Below are positions 56,101 through 64,000 of a stretch of DNA of 64,000 nucleotides, in pieces. A program made the position numbers and the translations under genes. This stretch comes from Asticcacaulis aquaticus (lineage in GTDB: Bacteria > Pseudomonadota > Alphaproteobacteria > Caulobacterales > Caulobacteraceae). The DNA lies in the NCBI RefSeq assembly GCF_028550415.1, contig NZ_JAQQKX010000013.1:1-64000 (forward strand), read 5' to 3'. The notes under the pieces are model-generated. The model made no database searches and was not told where the DNA came from. It worked only from the letters and a program-made list of their open reading frames with translations. Numbering within the stretch: the stretch's first letter is position 1; each line of letters starts with the position of its first letter.

Positions 56101-59100
56101 TTAAAAAACAGCGCGCGCCGTCAGGGTAATGGTGCGGCCGTCGTAATCGATCCAGCGCACGAAACGCTCATCGTTTTCATACTCGTAACGCTTCTCGTTG
56201 GTGACGTTATACGCATCCAGCGACAGGGTAACCTTGTCGGTGAGGTTGTACGAGGCCGACAGATCGAGCTGACCACGGGCCTTTACCGAACGCGCCGCGC
56301 CGGTATAGGTGCCGTTGGCGTTCAGCGGGTAGTCGGTACGGTAGTTATAGACCGCGCGCACCCCGAACTTAGGCGTTTCATAGAACAGGATCGCGTTGGT
56401 CGCGTGTTTGGAAATCCCGGGGAACGGCGCGATGGCCGGGCTCTTGGAGTCGGTGTAGGCGTAGTTCAGGCTGCCGCCCAGATAGCGCCAGAAACCAGGC
56501 AGGAAGTCGAAGTTCTGCTGGATGTTGAATTCCAGCCCCTCGACCGTCGTGTCGCTATCGAGGTTATAGGCCCCCGACGCATTAACGTGCACGACCTTGC
56601 TGCTGGAAGACAGGCTGGTGGCCGTACAATACTGGCCGTCCCACGACAGCGGGCCGAAGCCCCAGGTCGAGCCGTCCGACGGGCAGAGGATCGCCGGGTC
56701 TGAGGTGGCGACGACGCGCCCCGTAATGATTTTCTTGAAATAGGCCAGCGAAATCACACCGCCCGGACGATTGTACCATTCAACCGAAAGGTCGTAGGAG
56801 TCGGCCAGATAGGGCTTCAGCTTGTTATTGCCGATGCGTACGCTGGTGTCATAGACACTGACCGTCGGGGTCGACAGGGTGGCGTTCAGGGTTTGCGACG
56901 GCGTGATGCGGGTAACCGGCGAATACTGACGTGCCTGCGGACGGACATAGGTCTTGTAATAGGCCCCGCGCAGAACGATGTCGTCGGTGATATCGGCCGC
57001 GAAGATCGCCGAGGGCAGCCAGTAGTGGTAGCTGTTCTCGATGGTCTGCCATTTGAAGTTCGTAATCGACCCGACCGAGTTGGCGAAGGGCGTCACAACG
57101 TCGAAGGAGTCGATCTTGTTGTCCGTCGCTTCATAGCGCGTACCGACATTACCGCGGACGCGATGCCCCAGAATCTCGGTCTCGTATTTGGCCTGAATAT
57201 AGGCCTGGGTGACGTCATTTTGGGTGTTGTAGTTATAGTCAGCGAAAGCGCCGTCGGCGTACTGGATGTTGAAGCCCGCCGTCGTCAGACCGCCGCCTGA
57301 GGCCGTATAGACCGCCACCGGTTGCAGAGCCGCGATAGTGCGTTCTGCGTCGAAGGTCACCCAGTTGGTGGTGATCTTCGCATCGCCATTCATGAAATCA
57401 CCCACGAAGGACGGCGTATAGATCATATCCTGCGTCAGATTCTGCGTCTGGAGGCCATAGCCCATATTGCGGAAGCCACGCGATTGGAACTTGTTCTGGG
57501 TCAGCATCACGCCGCCCTTCAGGCTCTTGATCGGGCCGAACTCGACGAAGCGTTCGGCGTTGAACTGCGCGGAATTGACGGTTTCTTCGGCGAAGGATTC
57601 CGAGCCGCTGAGGCTGAAATAATAGATGCCGCCGGGTTGCAGGTAACCGGCGGGATCGGACGCCGTCGGATTAATGCTGTTGGACGTGCCCTGCCAGACC
57701 CACCCCGTGCTGAATATCTTGTTCGCCGGGGACGGGGTAACCGTATAGCTGAAGCGGTCGAGGTCACCGAAACCGGTGGTGATCGTGCCGCTGAGGCCGT
57801 TGGTGCCGGTGGTCGCCGGATTGGTTTGCAGGTTCAGTTCGGTCTCGATCGACGAATTTTCCCCCTTGGACAGGGCCAGCACGGCATCGAGTTTCCAGCC
57901 TTCGTGGCTCCATTCAGCATTGGCGACGATACCGCCCGCCTTCTGGTGCTGACCGTACTGGCGCGTCGAGATCTTGCCCGGGAAGTTATTGTGGGTCACC
58001 GTCTCATAGACCCAGCGACCGTCCGACGTCTGGACCGGGGCGCCCGACGGCGTCATGGTGCCCGCGCCCGCCCATACGGCATTGATCAGGAAGTGCTGGG
58101 TAGTCTTCGGCAGATCGCGATCGGTATAGTAGCCGACAAGGCCCACCTTGGTGTTGGCGTTCGGCTTCCATTCGACACCGCCGGACGCGGTCCACAGATC
58201 GCCTTCGTTGGTACGGGTATATTGACGGATGGAATCGAGCGCATAGACGCCGGTATTGCCCTTCGAGCCGGTCGTGGATGTATTGAAGGCTGTGGTGCCG
58301 AGCACGCCGGACAGCGTCTGACAGAACGAACCCGAGGTCGGGCAGGCCGCTGCCGAATAATAGTCGCCATAGGTGGCGGCGAACTGTGCATTGGTCAGGC
58401 CGGTCAGGGTCGGCGTCAGGCGGCTGTAGCCGTTGAAGCGCAAGGTGTCGCGGCGGAAGTTTTCTTTCTTGTAAGCGATGGTGCCGAACACGGCCAGGGT
58501 ATCGCTGAAATGTTTGTTGTAGCCGACGGTGAACGCCGGGGCGACCTTGCCGCCCAGCTCGTTATATTCGTAAGACGCCTTGAAAATACCGCCATCCTTG
58601 CGGCTGAGCGCCGGGGCGATCTGCATATCGACATTCCCGCTCAGGCCACCCGACGGCGCATTGGCCATCGGTGATTTCTCAACCACAAAGGCCGAAAAGA
58701 TATCCGAGTTGAACGCACCCAGCGGCGTACCCTGATCGTTGGCCAGCGACGGCGGCGGGGCAAAAGCGACGCCGTTCAGGGTCGTTTGCGCATAGGAACC
58801 CGGCATGCCGCGGACGTTGATCGTAGCGTTGCGACCTTCGGCTTCGCGGTTGATCTGCACGCCCGGTATGCGTTGCAGCGCCTCGCCCACATTCAGGTCG
58901 GGAAAGCGGCCCAGACCGTCCGACGAGATGCCGTCGGTGATTTCGATATTGTTCTTCTTGGCGCGCAGCGCGTCGGCATAGCTCTTCTTGAAGCCGGTGA
59001 CGACGACGGTCGTGGCGTCGTCCTGAGCCGGGGCGGCTTCCTGCGCCAGAGCCGCAAACGGCAGGCCGCCGATGACGGTGGCGCCGAGCAGTGCAGCCTT

Positions 59101-59136
59101 CCAGGCGGCATGGGCACGGGGATTGAACGGGTACAT
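56101..59136 (-). CDS. TonB-dependent receptor, glycan type
   Basis: The 1011-aa receptor has a signal peptide (ALAQEAA) and a TonB box-like TTVVVTGFK. The plug contains RFPDLNVGEALQRIPGVQIN and INVRGMPGSYAQTTLNGVAF (about 45-200). The barrel ends GRTITLTARAVF. It has no STN domain. AAGGAACC precedes the ATG. It heads the hydrolase operon GH92-GH2-GH115-GH43-GH29, from which it is separated by a terminator, and is divergent from the ROK kinase. It probably imports the glycan fragments this operon degrades. Confidence 0.93.
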   Translation of the reverse strand: MYPFNPRAHAAWKAALLGATVIGGLPFAALAQEAAPAQDDATTVVVTGFKKSYADALRAKKNNIEITDGISSDGLGRFPDLNVGEALQRIPGVQINREAEGRNATINVRGMPGSYAQTTLNGVAFAPPPSLANDQGTPLGAFNSDIFSAFVVEKSPMANAPSGGLSGNVDMQIAPALSRKDGGIFKASYEYNELGGKVAPAFTVGYNKHFSDTLAVFGTIAYKKENFRRDTLRFNGYSRLTPTLTGLTNAQFAATYGDYYSAAACPTSGSFCQTLSGVLGTTAFNTSTTGSKGNTGVYALDSIRQYTRTNEGDLWTASGGVEWKPNANTKVGLVGYYTDRDLPKTTQHFLINAVWAGAGTMTPSGAPVQTSDGRWVYETVTHNNFPGKISTRQYGQHQKAGGIVANAEWSHEGWKLDAVLALSKGENSSIETELNLQTNPATTGTNGLSGTITTGFGDLDRFSYTVTPSPANKIFSTGWVWQGTSNSINPTASDPAGYLQPGGIYYFSLSGSESFAEETVNSAQFNAERFVEFGPIKSLKGGVMLTQNKFQSRGFRNMGYGLQTQNLTQDMIYTPSFVGDFMNGDAKITTNWVTFDAERTIAALQPVAVYTASGGGLTTAGFNIQYADGAFADYNYNTQNDVTQAYIQAKYETEILGHRVRGNVGTRYEATDNKIDSFDVVTPFANSVGSITNFKWQTIENSYHYWLPSAIFAADITDDIVLRGAYYKTYVRPQARQYSPVTRITPSQTLNATLSTPTVSVYDTSVRIGNNKLKPYLADSYDLSVEWYNRPGGVISLAYFKKIITGRVVATSDPAILCPSDGSTWGFGPLSWDGQYCTATSLSSSSKVVHVNASGAYNLDSDTTVEGLEFNIQQNFDFLPGFWRYLGGSLNYAYTDSKSPAIAPFPGISKHATNAILFYETPKFGVRAVYNYRTDYPLNANGTYTGAARSVKARGQLDLSASYNLTDKVTLSLDAYNVTNEKRYEYENDERFVRWIDYDGRTITLTARAVF

Positions 59137-59492
59137 CTAGGTTCCTTTCCTGATCGTCCGGCGGGGCCGGTTTTATAATTATGCCTGTCGGTCATGTGGG
59201 CGCCGACGGGTCTCGTTTTTCGAACTAACAGCGTCGCTTCACGCCGTCAATTTCAGCTAACCTACACGCATTTCTATTTTTGACAATGAGGCAAAAAAGC
59301 AACATAAATTACTTATACATTTGTTTTATAATGATTTTTATAATTACATTTAAAATATTTATTTTTAAGATATAAAAAATGACCTCGCCATCTTGAAGCG
59401 GGCGCAACCCTTCGTTACGCTGGCGTCAAAAATAGAATAACCGTCTTTCCCGCGTATCCGGGACAGGCCTACACGTCAGGAAACCGCGTTCC
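59137..59492. other. Divergent AT-rich intergenic region TBDR / ROK kinase
   Basis: These 356 bp contain a strongly AT-rich tract (about 59275-59390) and must hold the promoters of the leftward TBDR and the rightward ROK kinase. No palindrome matching the LacI- or GntR-type sites was found and no RNA gene was recognised. Confidence 0.6.
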
Positions 59493-60464
59493 ATGCTGTA
59501 TATCGGTGTCGATTTCGGAGGCACGAAAATAGAGGCGGCCGCGCTCGATTCCAGCGGCGCGGTTCTGGCGCGTGAGCGAAGCCCGAACCCGGGCGCCTAC
59601 GAAGCGGCTCTGACGGTGATTCGCGACCTCACCCTGTCGGTGGAACAACAGGCGCGCGCCCTGCCCGCCTGCCGCAACCTGCCGGTGCCGGGCATAGGCG
59701 TCGGGATTCCCGGTTCCCCCTCGCCGCGTACAGGCACGATCCGCAACGCCAATGCGGTATGGCTGAACGGCAAGCCTTTCCTGCGTGACCTCGAACGGAC
59801 TCTGGGGCGTCCGGTCCGTCTGTCCAACGACGCCAATTGCCTCGCCCTTTCCGAAGCGCTCGATGGCGCCGCCGTCGGACACGACAGCGTGGCCGCCGTC
59901 ATTATCGGCACCGGCGTCGGCGGAGGACTGGTTCTGGGCGGTCGTCTGATAGGCGGTGCCAATGGGATCGCCGGAGAAATAGGACACTTCGGTCTGCCCT
60001 GGGCGACCGCGGCGGAAACCCCCGGCCCGGCCTGCTGGTGCGGTCAACGGGGATGCGTCGAGACGTGGGTGTCCGGGACGGGCTTCGCGCGCGACCATGC
60101 CGCGCAAACCGGTCGCCACCTGACGGCGGAGGCCATCATCGACGACATGCGCGCTGGCAATCCCGACGCTCAGGCAACCTTTACGCGCTTCCTGTCGCGT
60201 CTCGGGCGGACCATAGCGGCCATCGCCAACCTCTACGATCCGGAGGTCTTCGTTTTCGGCGGTGGCTTGTCGAATGTGGCGGAAATCTATGAGCATCTGC
60301 CCGCGCAGGTCGCCGCGCATGTGTTTTCCGACGCCTGGGACGCCCTTCTGGTTCCGGCCCGCTGGGGCGATTCCTCCGGGGTGCGCGGCGCCGCCTATCT
60401 GTGGCGGGATATCCATGCCGACACGGTGCCGCACAGCCCCGCCCGCAAAACCATGGCGGGGTGA
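59493..60464 (+). CDS. ROK-family sugar kinase (fructokinase/glucokinase type)
   Basis: The 323-aa cytoplasmic kinase phosphorylates a hexose or aminosugar. It has the phosphate motif GVDFGGTKIEAAALD, the catalytic Asp in LSNDANCLAL, the ATP/ROK motif IIGTGVGGGLVLGG, and His plus Cys ligands of the zinc site in GEIGHFGLP and CWCGQRGCVETW. Fructokinase (Mak), glucokinase or N-acetylglucosamine kinase are all possible and the sequence does not choose among them. It may phosphorylate mannose or fructose freed by the neighbouring locus. A ROK repressor gene follows 96 bp downstream. Confidence 0.88.
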   Translation: MLYIGVDFGGTKIEAAALDSSGAVLARERSPNPGAYEAALTVIRDLTLSVEQQARALPACRNLPVPGIGVGIPGSPSPRTGTIRNANAVWLNGKPFLRDLERTLGRPVRLSNDANCLALSEALDGAAVGHDSVAAVIIGTGVGGGLVLGGRLIGGANGIAGEIGHFGLPWATAAETPGPACWCGQRGCVETWVSGTGFARDHAAQTGRHLTAEAIIDDMRAGNPDAQATFTRFLSRLGRTIAAIANLYDPEVFVFGGGLSNVAEIYEHLPAQVAAHVFSDAWDALLVPARWGDSSGVRGAAYLWRDIHADTVPHSPARKTMAG

Positions 60465-60517
60465 GAGCCCGATTGACTCAAGAGCCCCGATTGACTCAGG
60501 GGGCCCCGATTGACTCA
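60463..60517. repeat. Three tandem 18-19 bp repeats between ROK kinase and regulator
   Basis: Units begin at about 60463, 60481 and 60499, each ending in CCGATTGACTCA. They start within two bases of the kinase stop and end 43 bp before the regulator start. They could be iterated operator half-sites or a recent slippage product. Confidence 0.85.
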
Positions 60518-60560
60518 GGGGACAAAGTCTGGCCATGACTTGTGACGATAAGGGGCGAAT

Positions 60561-61775
60561 ATGGACTGGGTGCAAAAAACCCCGGCTTCGGCAGACGGGC
60601 TATCGGGGACGAATCTCGAACGGGCGGGCGAGCATAATCAACGGGTCATCCTTCAGGGTATCCGCGCCAACGGTCCCGTTACGCGCACCGATCTGTCCGC
60701 ATTGAGCGGGCTCACCCCCGCCGCTGTCGCCAAGATCACCAACCGCCTTCTGGATGAAAAGCTGATCAAGCGCGACGGCAAGATTCTCGGCGGGCGCGGC
60801 CAGCCGGCCAGCAAATTCGTCATCCGGCCCGACGGAGCCTATGCGCTGGGGCTGAATATCGACCGCGATCATACGACGCTGGTGACGATGGATTTCGACG
60901 GAGGCGTCGTCGATCGCACCGCCATGGAAACGCATTTCGCCCTGCCCGAAGACGTGCTCGACTTCGTCCTGAAAACCATCGAGCGCCTGAAACGCGAAAA
61001 GCCCTTCATCATGAAGCGCCTGAGCGGCATCGGTATCGGCATTCCGGACCGGCTGGGCGATATTCCCTTACCGAATAAACCCCCCAGCTACGAAGCCTGG
61101 TCGCGGATCGACGTGTGCGCCGTCTTTGCCGAGGCGCTGGGCCTGCCGGCCTTTTCCGAAAACGATGCCACCGCCGCGGCGATCGGCGAGCTTCATTTCG
61201 GCAGCGGTCGGATGCACCAGCATTTCATCTTCACCCTGATCAGCGCCGGTCTGGGGTGCGGTCTCATCATCGGCGGGCAACCCTACCGGGGTGCGGACGG
61301 GCGGAGCGGCGAAATCGCCTTTCTGAGCCGAAATCTGTTCAGCGACCTGCCTGGCGACGGCATCGTTCAGGACCATGTGTCGCTCTATGCCCTCTATGCC
61401 TATCTCGCCGAACAGGGCGTCAAGGTCGCCACTCCCGGTGAGATCAGCCCCGACGATCCGCGTCAGGCGGCGGCCATTGCGGCCTGGACCGATCGGGCGG
61501 CGACGGAACTGCTGGGCACGGCGGCGGTGATCAATGGCGTGCTGAACCCCGAAGCCCACATCATCGGCGGCCGTCTTCCGGCCGCGCTGGCCGAGCGCTT
61601 GTGCGAGCGACTGAACGCTCTCATGGCGGCGCGCCTGCCGCAGGCCCCCTGCATCGCGCCCTTCCGCCCGGCGAAAGCCTCAGAGGACGCGGCCCCCATG
61701 GGTGCCGCCATGCTCGTCTTTCAGAACCGCTTCCTGCCCAAGCCGGAAGTGCTGATGAAAACGGGCACCGTCTGA
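60561..61775 (+). CDS. ROK-family transcriptional regulator (NagC/Mlc type)
   Basis: The 404-aa repressor-type protein has an N-terminal winged helix (RVILQGIRANGPVTRTDLSA, then LTPAAVAKITNRLLDEKLI) and a ROK sugar-binding domain (LGLNIDRDHTTLVTMDFDG, SENDATAAAIGELHF, SAGLGCGLIIGGQPYRGADG). The CxCGxxGC zinc motif normal for ROK proteins is missing, although the preceding kinase has it. Sugar sensing may therefore work differently or be absent. AGGGG is well placed before the ATG. It likely controls the adjacent kinase and/or TBDR locus. Confidence 0.88.
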   Translation: MDWVQKTPASADGLSGTNLERAGEHNQRVILQGIRANGPVTRTDLSALSGLTPAAVAKITNRLLDEKLIKRDGKILGGRGQPASKFVIRPDGAYALGLNIDRDHTTLVTMDFDGGVVDRTAMETHFALPEDVLDFVLKTIERLKREKPFIMKRLSGIGIGIPDRLGDIPLPNKPPSYEAWSRIDVCAVFAEALGLPAFSENDATAAAIGELHFGSGRMHQHFIFTLISAGLGCGLIIGGQPYRGADGRSGEIAFLSRNLFSDLPGDGIVQDHVSLYALYAYLAEQGVKVATPGEISPDDPRQAAAIAAWTDRAATELLGTAAVINGVLNPEAHIIGGRLPAALAERLCERLNALMAARLPQAPCIAPFRPAKASEDAAPMGAAMLVFQNRFLPKPEVLMKTGTV

Positions 61776-61798
61776 GCCTCCCCTTTGTTGCATTATAT

Positions 61799-63163
61799 TC
61801 AGTCGGAACTGGACTCTCCGATCCGGACACCGGCGGGGGCACCGGAAAGCTGGGTGACAGGTTCGATGTCCCGCAACGGCGCCTTACCCGACAGGGTGGC
61901 CTGAAACAGCGGCAGGTCGAGCGACTTTTCCCAGCGCGAGACGACGACGGTGGCGACCGCATTGCCGATGAAGTTGGTCAGTGAACGGCATTCGGACATG
62001 AAACGGTCGACGCCCAGAATGATCGCCATTCCGGCCACCGGCACGCTCGGCACGACCGAGAGCGTCGCGGCCAGCGTGATAAAGCCGGCGCCGGTAACGC
62101 CCGCCGCCCCCTTGGACGACAGCATGGCGACCGACAGGAGCAACACCTGTTCCCCCAGCGACAGGTGGGTATTGGTCGCCTGTGCGATGAACAGCGCCGC
62201 CAGAGTCATGTAGATATTGGTGCCGTCGAGATTGAACGAATAGCCGGTCGGCACGACGAGGCCCACGACCGAGCGTTTGCAGCCTGCCGCCTCCATCTTC
62301 TCCATCAGGCTCGGCAGGGCCGATTCCGACGACGAGGTTCCAAGTACCAGCAGCAGCTCAGCCTTCAGATAGGCGATCAGCCTGAAGATCGAGAAGCCGT
62401 TGACAGCGCACACCGCCCCCAAAATGACGACCACGAACAGGGCCGAGGTAGCGTAAAACGTGCCGACCAGCGCCGCCAGATTGAGAATCGAAGCGATCCC
62501 GTACTTGCCGATCGTGAAGGCGAAAGCCCCAAACGCGCCGATGGGCGCGGCCTTCATCAGGATCGACACCATCCTGAAAATACCGTGGCTGACAATCTCC
62601 AGCATATTGACCAGCGGCTTCGCCTTCTCGCCGATCAGGACCAGCGAAATACCGAACAGGATAGCGATAAATAGCACCTGCAATATGTTCCCCTCGACGA
62701 AGGCCGAGGTGAAGGTGGTCGGTATGATGTCCATCACGAAGCCGGTCAGGGTCGAATCGTGGGCCTTGGCGGCGTATTCGGCCACCTTCGGGTCGTGCAG
62801 CGAGGCGGGATCGATATTCATGCCCCGACCCGGTTGTACGACATTGGCGACGATCAGCCCGACGATCAGGGCCAGGGTCGAAAAGGTCAGAAAATAGCCG
62901 AAGGCCTTGGCAGTGACCGAGCCTACGCCCCTGAGGCTGCCCATACCGGCGATGCCGGTGACGAGGGTGAGGAAGATAACCGGGGAAATGATCATCTTGA
63001 CCAGCTTGATGAAGCCGTCGCCCAGCGGTTTCAGCGCCTCGCCTGTGGTCGGGTAAAAATGCCCGATGGCCGCGCCCAGTGTGATCGCCACCAGCACCTG
63101 AACATACAGATGGGTATAGACGGGGGATTTCCGGGGCGGGAGGGCGTCGTGAGATAGGGACAT
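61799..63163 (-). CDS. dctA: C4-dicarboxylate:cation symporter DctA
   Basis: The 454-aa inner-membrane protein of the DAACS family imports succinate, fumarate and malate. Family motifs are [18 protein letters not shown], the serine-rich [17 protein letters not shown] hairpin, [19 protein letters not shown] with the Asn/Asp substrate region, and [18 protein letters not shown]. The start at 63163 is preferred over the in-frame start at 63256: GAAGG precedes it and the product then begins like other DctA proteins. Glutamate/aspartate symporters are close relatives, but SLVP-type details cannot be judged by eye. It appears to be a single-gene unit. Confidence 0.9.
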   Translation of the reverse strand: MSLSHDALPPRKSPVYTHLYVQVLVAITLGAAIGHFYPTTGEALKPLGDGFIKLVKMIISPVIFLTLVTGIAGMGSLRGVGSVTAKAFGYFLTFSTLALIVGLIVANVVQPGRGMNIDPASLHDPKVAEYAAKAHDSTLTGFVMDIIPTTFTSAFVEGNILQVLFIAILFGISLVLIGEKAKPLVNMLEIVSHGIFRMVSILMKAAPIGAFGAFAFTIGKYGIASILNLAALVGTFYATSALFVVVILGAVCAVNGFSIFRLIAYLKAELLLVLGTSSSESALPSLMEKMEAAGCKRSVVGLVVPTGYSFNLDGTNIYMTLAALFIAQATNTHLSLGEQVLLLSVAMLSSKGAAGVTGAGFITLAATLSVVPSVPVAGMAIILGVDRFMSECRSLTNFIGNAVATVVVSRWEKSLDLPLFQATLSGKAPLRDIEPVTQLSGAPAGVRIGESSSD

Positions 63164-63412
63164 CGGTGCCTTCGGGGGCGTGGGATCAGGGACGGCCGAC
63201 CATAACGCGCCCGACGATAACCGCAATATTTCAATCGCCGACAGGGCGATACCCAAGGGGACGACTGGATCGTCACAATGTTAACAAAAAGCAACTTGAC
63301 GCCTGTCTGAGGCAAGGCGATGGTCTCAAACGAAACGGCGTCGGGGGCCTTAGCGGCGGACGCGGTGACCCTGTACTTTTTATTCCGCCTTCCATCATTC
63401 CGGAGACACGCC

Positions 63413-64000
63413 TTGCAAAGACGAGATTTCCTTGCCTTGACCGGCTTCACCGCGGGCAGCCTGCTGATCCCGTCATTCCAGGGGCGGGCCATCGCCGCCG
63501 AGGCGTTGCAGAGCACGCTGGACGTCAAGATCAAGAAGACTCTGGCCGATGCGGCGCTCGGTGCCGCCACCGGGTCGGGCGCTTCCTACTGCGACGTGCG
63601 CGTGGGCCGTTATCTGCGTCAGTTCGTCATCACCCGCGAAGACCGCGTGGAAAACGTCGTCAACACCGAATCGACCGGCGTCGGCATCCGCGTCATCGCC
63701 GATGGCGCGTGGGGCTTCGCCGCGACCAATGAACTGACCACCGATGCGGTCGCCAAGGCCGCCAAGCAGGCCGTCGCTATCGCCAAGGCCAATGCCACGA
63801 TCCAGACCGCACCCGTGCAACTGGCCCCGGTCAAGGGCGTCGGCGAAGTGTCGTGGAAGACGCCGATCAAGAAAAACAGCATGACCGTGCCGATCAAGGA
63901 AAAGGCCGAGATGCTGATCGACGTCAATACTTCGGCGCTCAAGGCCGGGGCCGATTACGTCAATTCGATCCTGTTCCTAGTCAACGAGCAGAAATATTTC
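63413..64000 (+). CDS. TldD/PmbA-family protein with Tat signal (truncated by window end)
   Basis: A frame runs open from TTG at 63413 to the last base (196 codons). GGAG lies 8 bases before the TTG and the N terminus is QRRDFLALTGFTAGSL, a twin-arginine signal, so TTG is taken as the start. No suitable ATG exists upstream in frame. The body (YCDVRVGRYLRQFVITRED, then ESTGVGIRVIADGAWGFAAT) matches the opening domain of TldD/PmbA (modulator of gyrase; metalloprotease U62). These proteins are normally cytoplasmic, so an exported relative is unusual. The metal-binding part lies beyond the window. Confidence 0.85.
   Translation, partial: MQRRDFLALTGFTAGSLLIPSFQGRAIAAEALQSTLDVKIKKTLADAALGAATGSGASYCDVRVGRYLRQFVITREDRVENVVNTESTGVGIRVIADGAWGFAATNELTTDAVAKAAKQAVAIAKANATIQTAPVQLAPVKGVGEVSWKTPIKKNSMTVPIKEKAEMLIDVNTSALKAGADYVNSILFLVNEQKYF

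Noticed and set aside
57322-58674. 450-codon plus-strand open frame opposite a TBDR
   Set aside because: It has the repetitive Arg/Gly/Ile composition typical of antisense frames in GC-rich DNA and lacks a ribosome site or motif.
60463-60517. CRISPR-like repeats
   Set aside because: Only three short units are present with no distinct spacers, so a tandem repeat is the better description; no cas genes are nearby.

Overview
The window looks like a carbohydrate-utilisation region of an alphaproteobacterium of the Caulobacteraceae, perhaps Asticcacaulis. The reasons are high G+C with strongly GC-biased third codon positions, five large TonB-dependent receptors (TBDRs) of the kind used for glycan uptake in this family, and a D-xylonate dehydratase that resembles Caulobacter XylD along its whole length. 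The genus is an inference. No rRNA, tRNA or CRISPR array was seen.

Left part (1-24140). The 3' end of an IS5-type transposase is followed by a TBDR and an HPPD gene (tyrosine catabolism), both on the minus strand. On the plus strand come a very large secreted LamG-domain protein of unknown activity and a compact copper-resistance set (copL-like, copA, copB). The dadX-dadA alanine catabolism pair is on the minus strand. A GH106/GH28 pair on the plus strand suggests rhamnogalacturonan or pectin side-chain breakdown. An exported M20 amidohydrolase gene (minus) is followed by a sigma/anti-sigma/STN-type TBDR surface-signalling cassette.

Central part (24141-40230). This is a glucuronoxylan and xylose/glucuronate module: GH3 beta-xylosidase-type enzyme, xylD, a xylose-type MFS symporter, a 1222-aa TBDR, a GH115 alpha-glucuronidase, D-mannonate dehydratase (manD) and a FadR-type GntR regulator. 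Three LacI-type palindromes lie upstream of the GH3-xylD pair, the symporter and the TBDR. They define a likely xylose regulon whose repressor is not in the window. A different palindrome (TTGGT-N3-ACCAA) lies between the divergent GH115 and manD genes, and a degenerate copy overlaps the start of the GntR gene. This suggests separate glucuronate control.

Right part (40386-61775). A large minus-strand polysaccharide-utilisation locus holds TBDR, GH92, GH2, a second GH115, GH43, GH29, a DUF6445-type protein and another TBDR. It implies a branched glycan bearing glucuronate, galactose, fucose and pentose or mannose residues. On its right, a ROK sugar kinase and a ROK repressor are separated by three tandem 18-19 bp repeats.

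The window ends with a DctA-type dicarboxylate transporter gene (minus) and a TldD/PmbA-family gene with an apparent Tat signal, cut off at base 64000.

All functions are read from sequence motifs and remembered family features. No database search was run.
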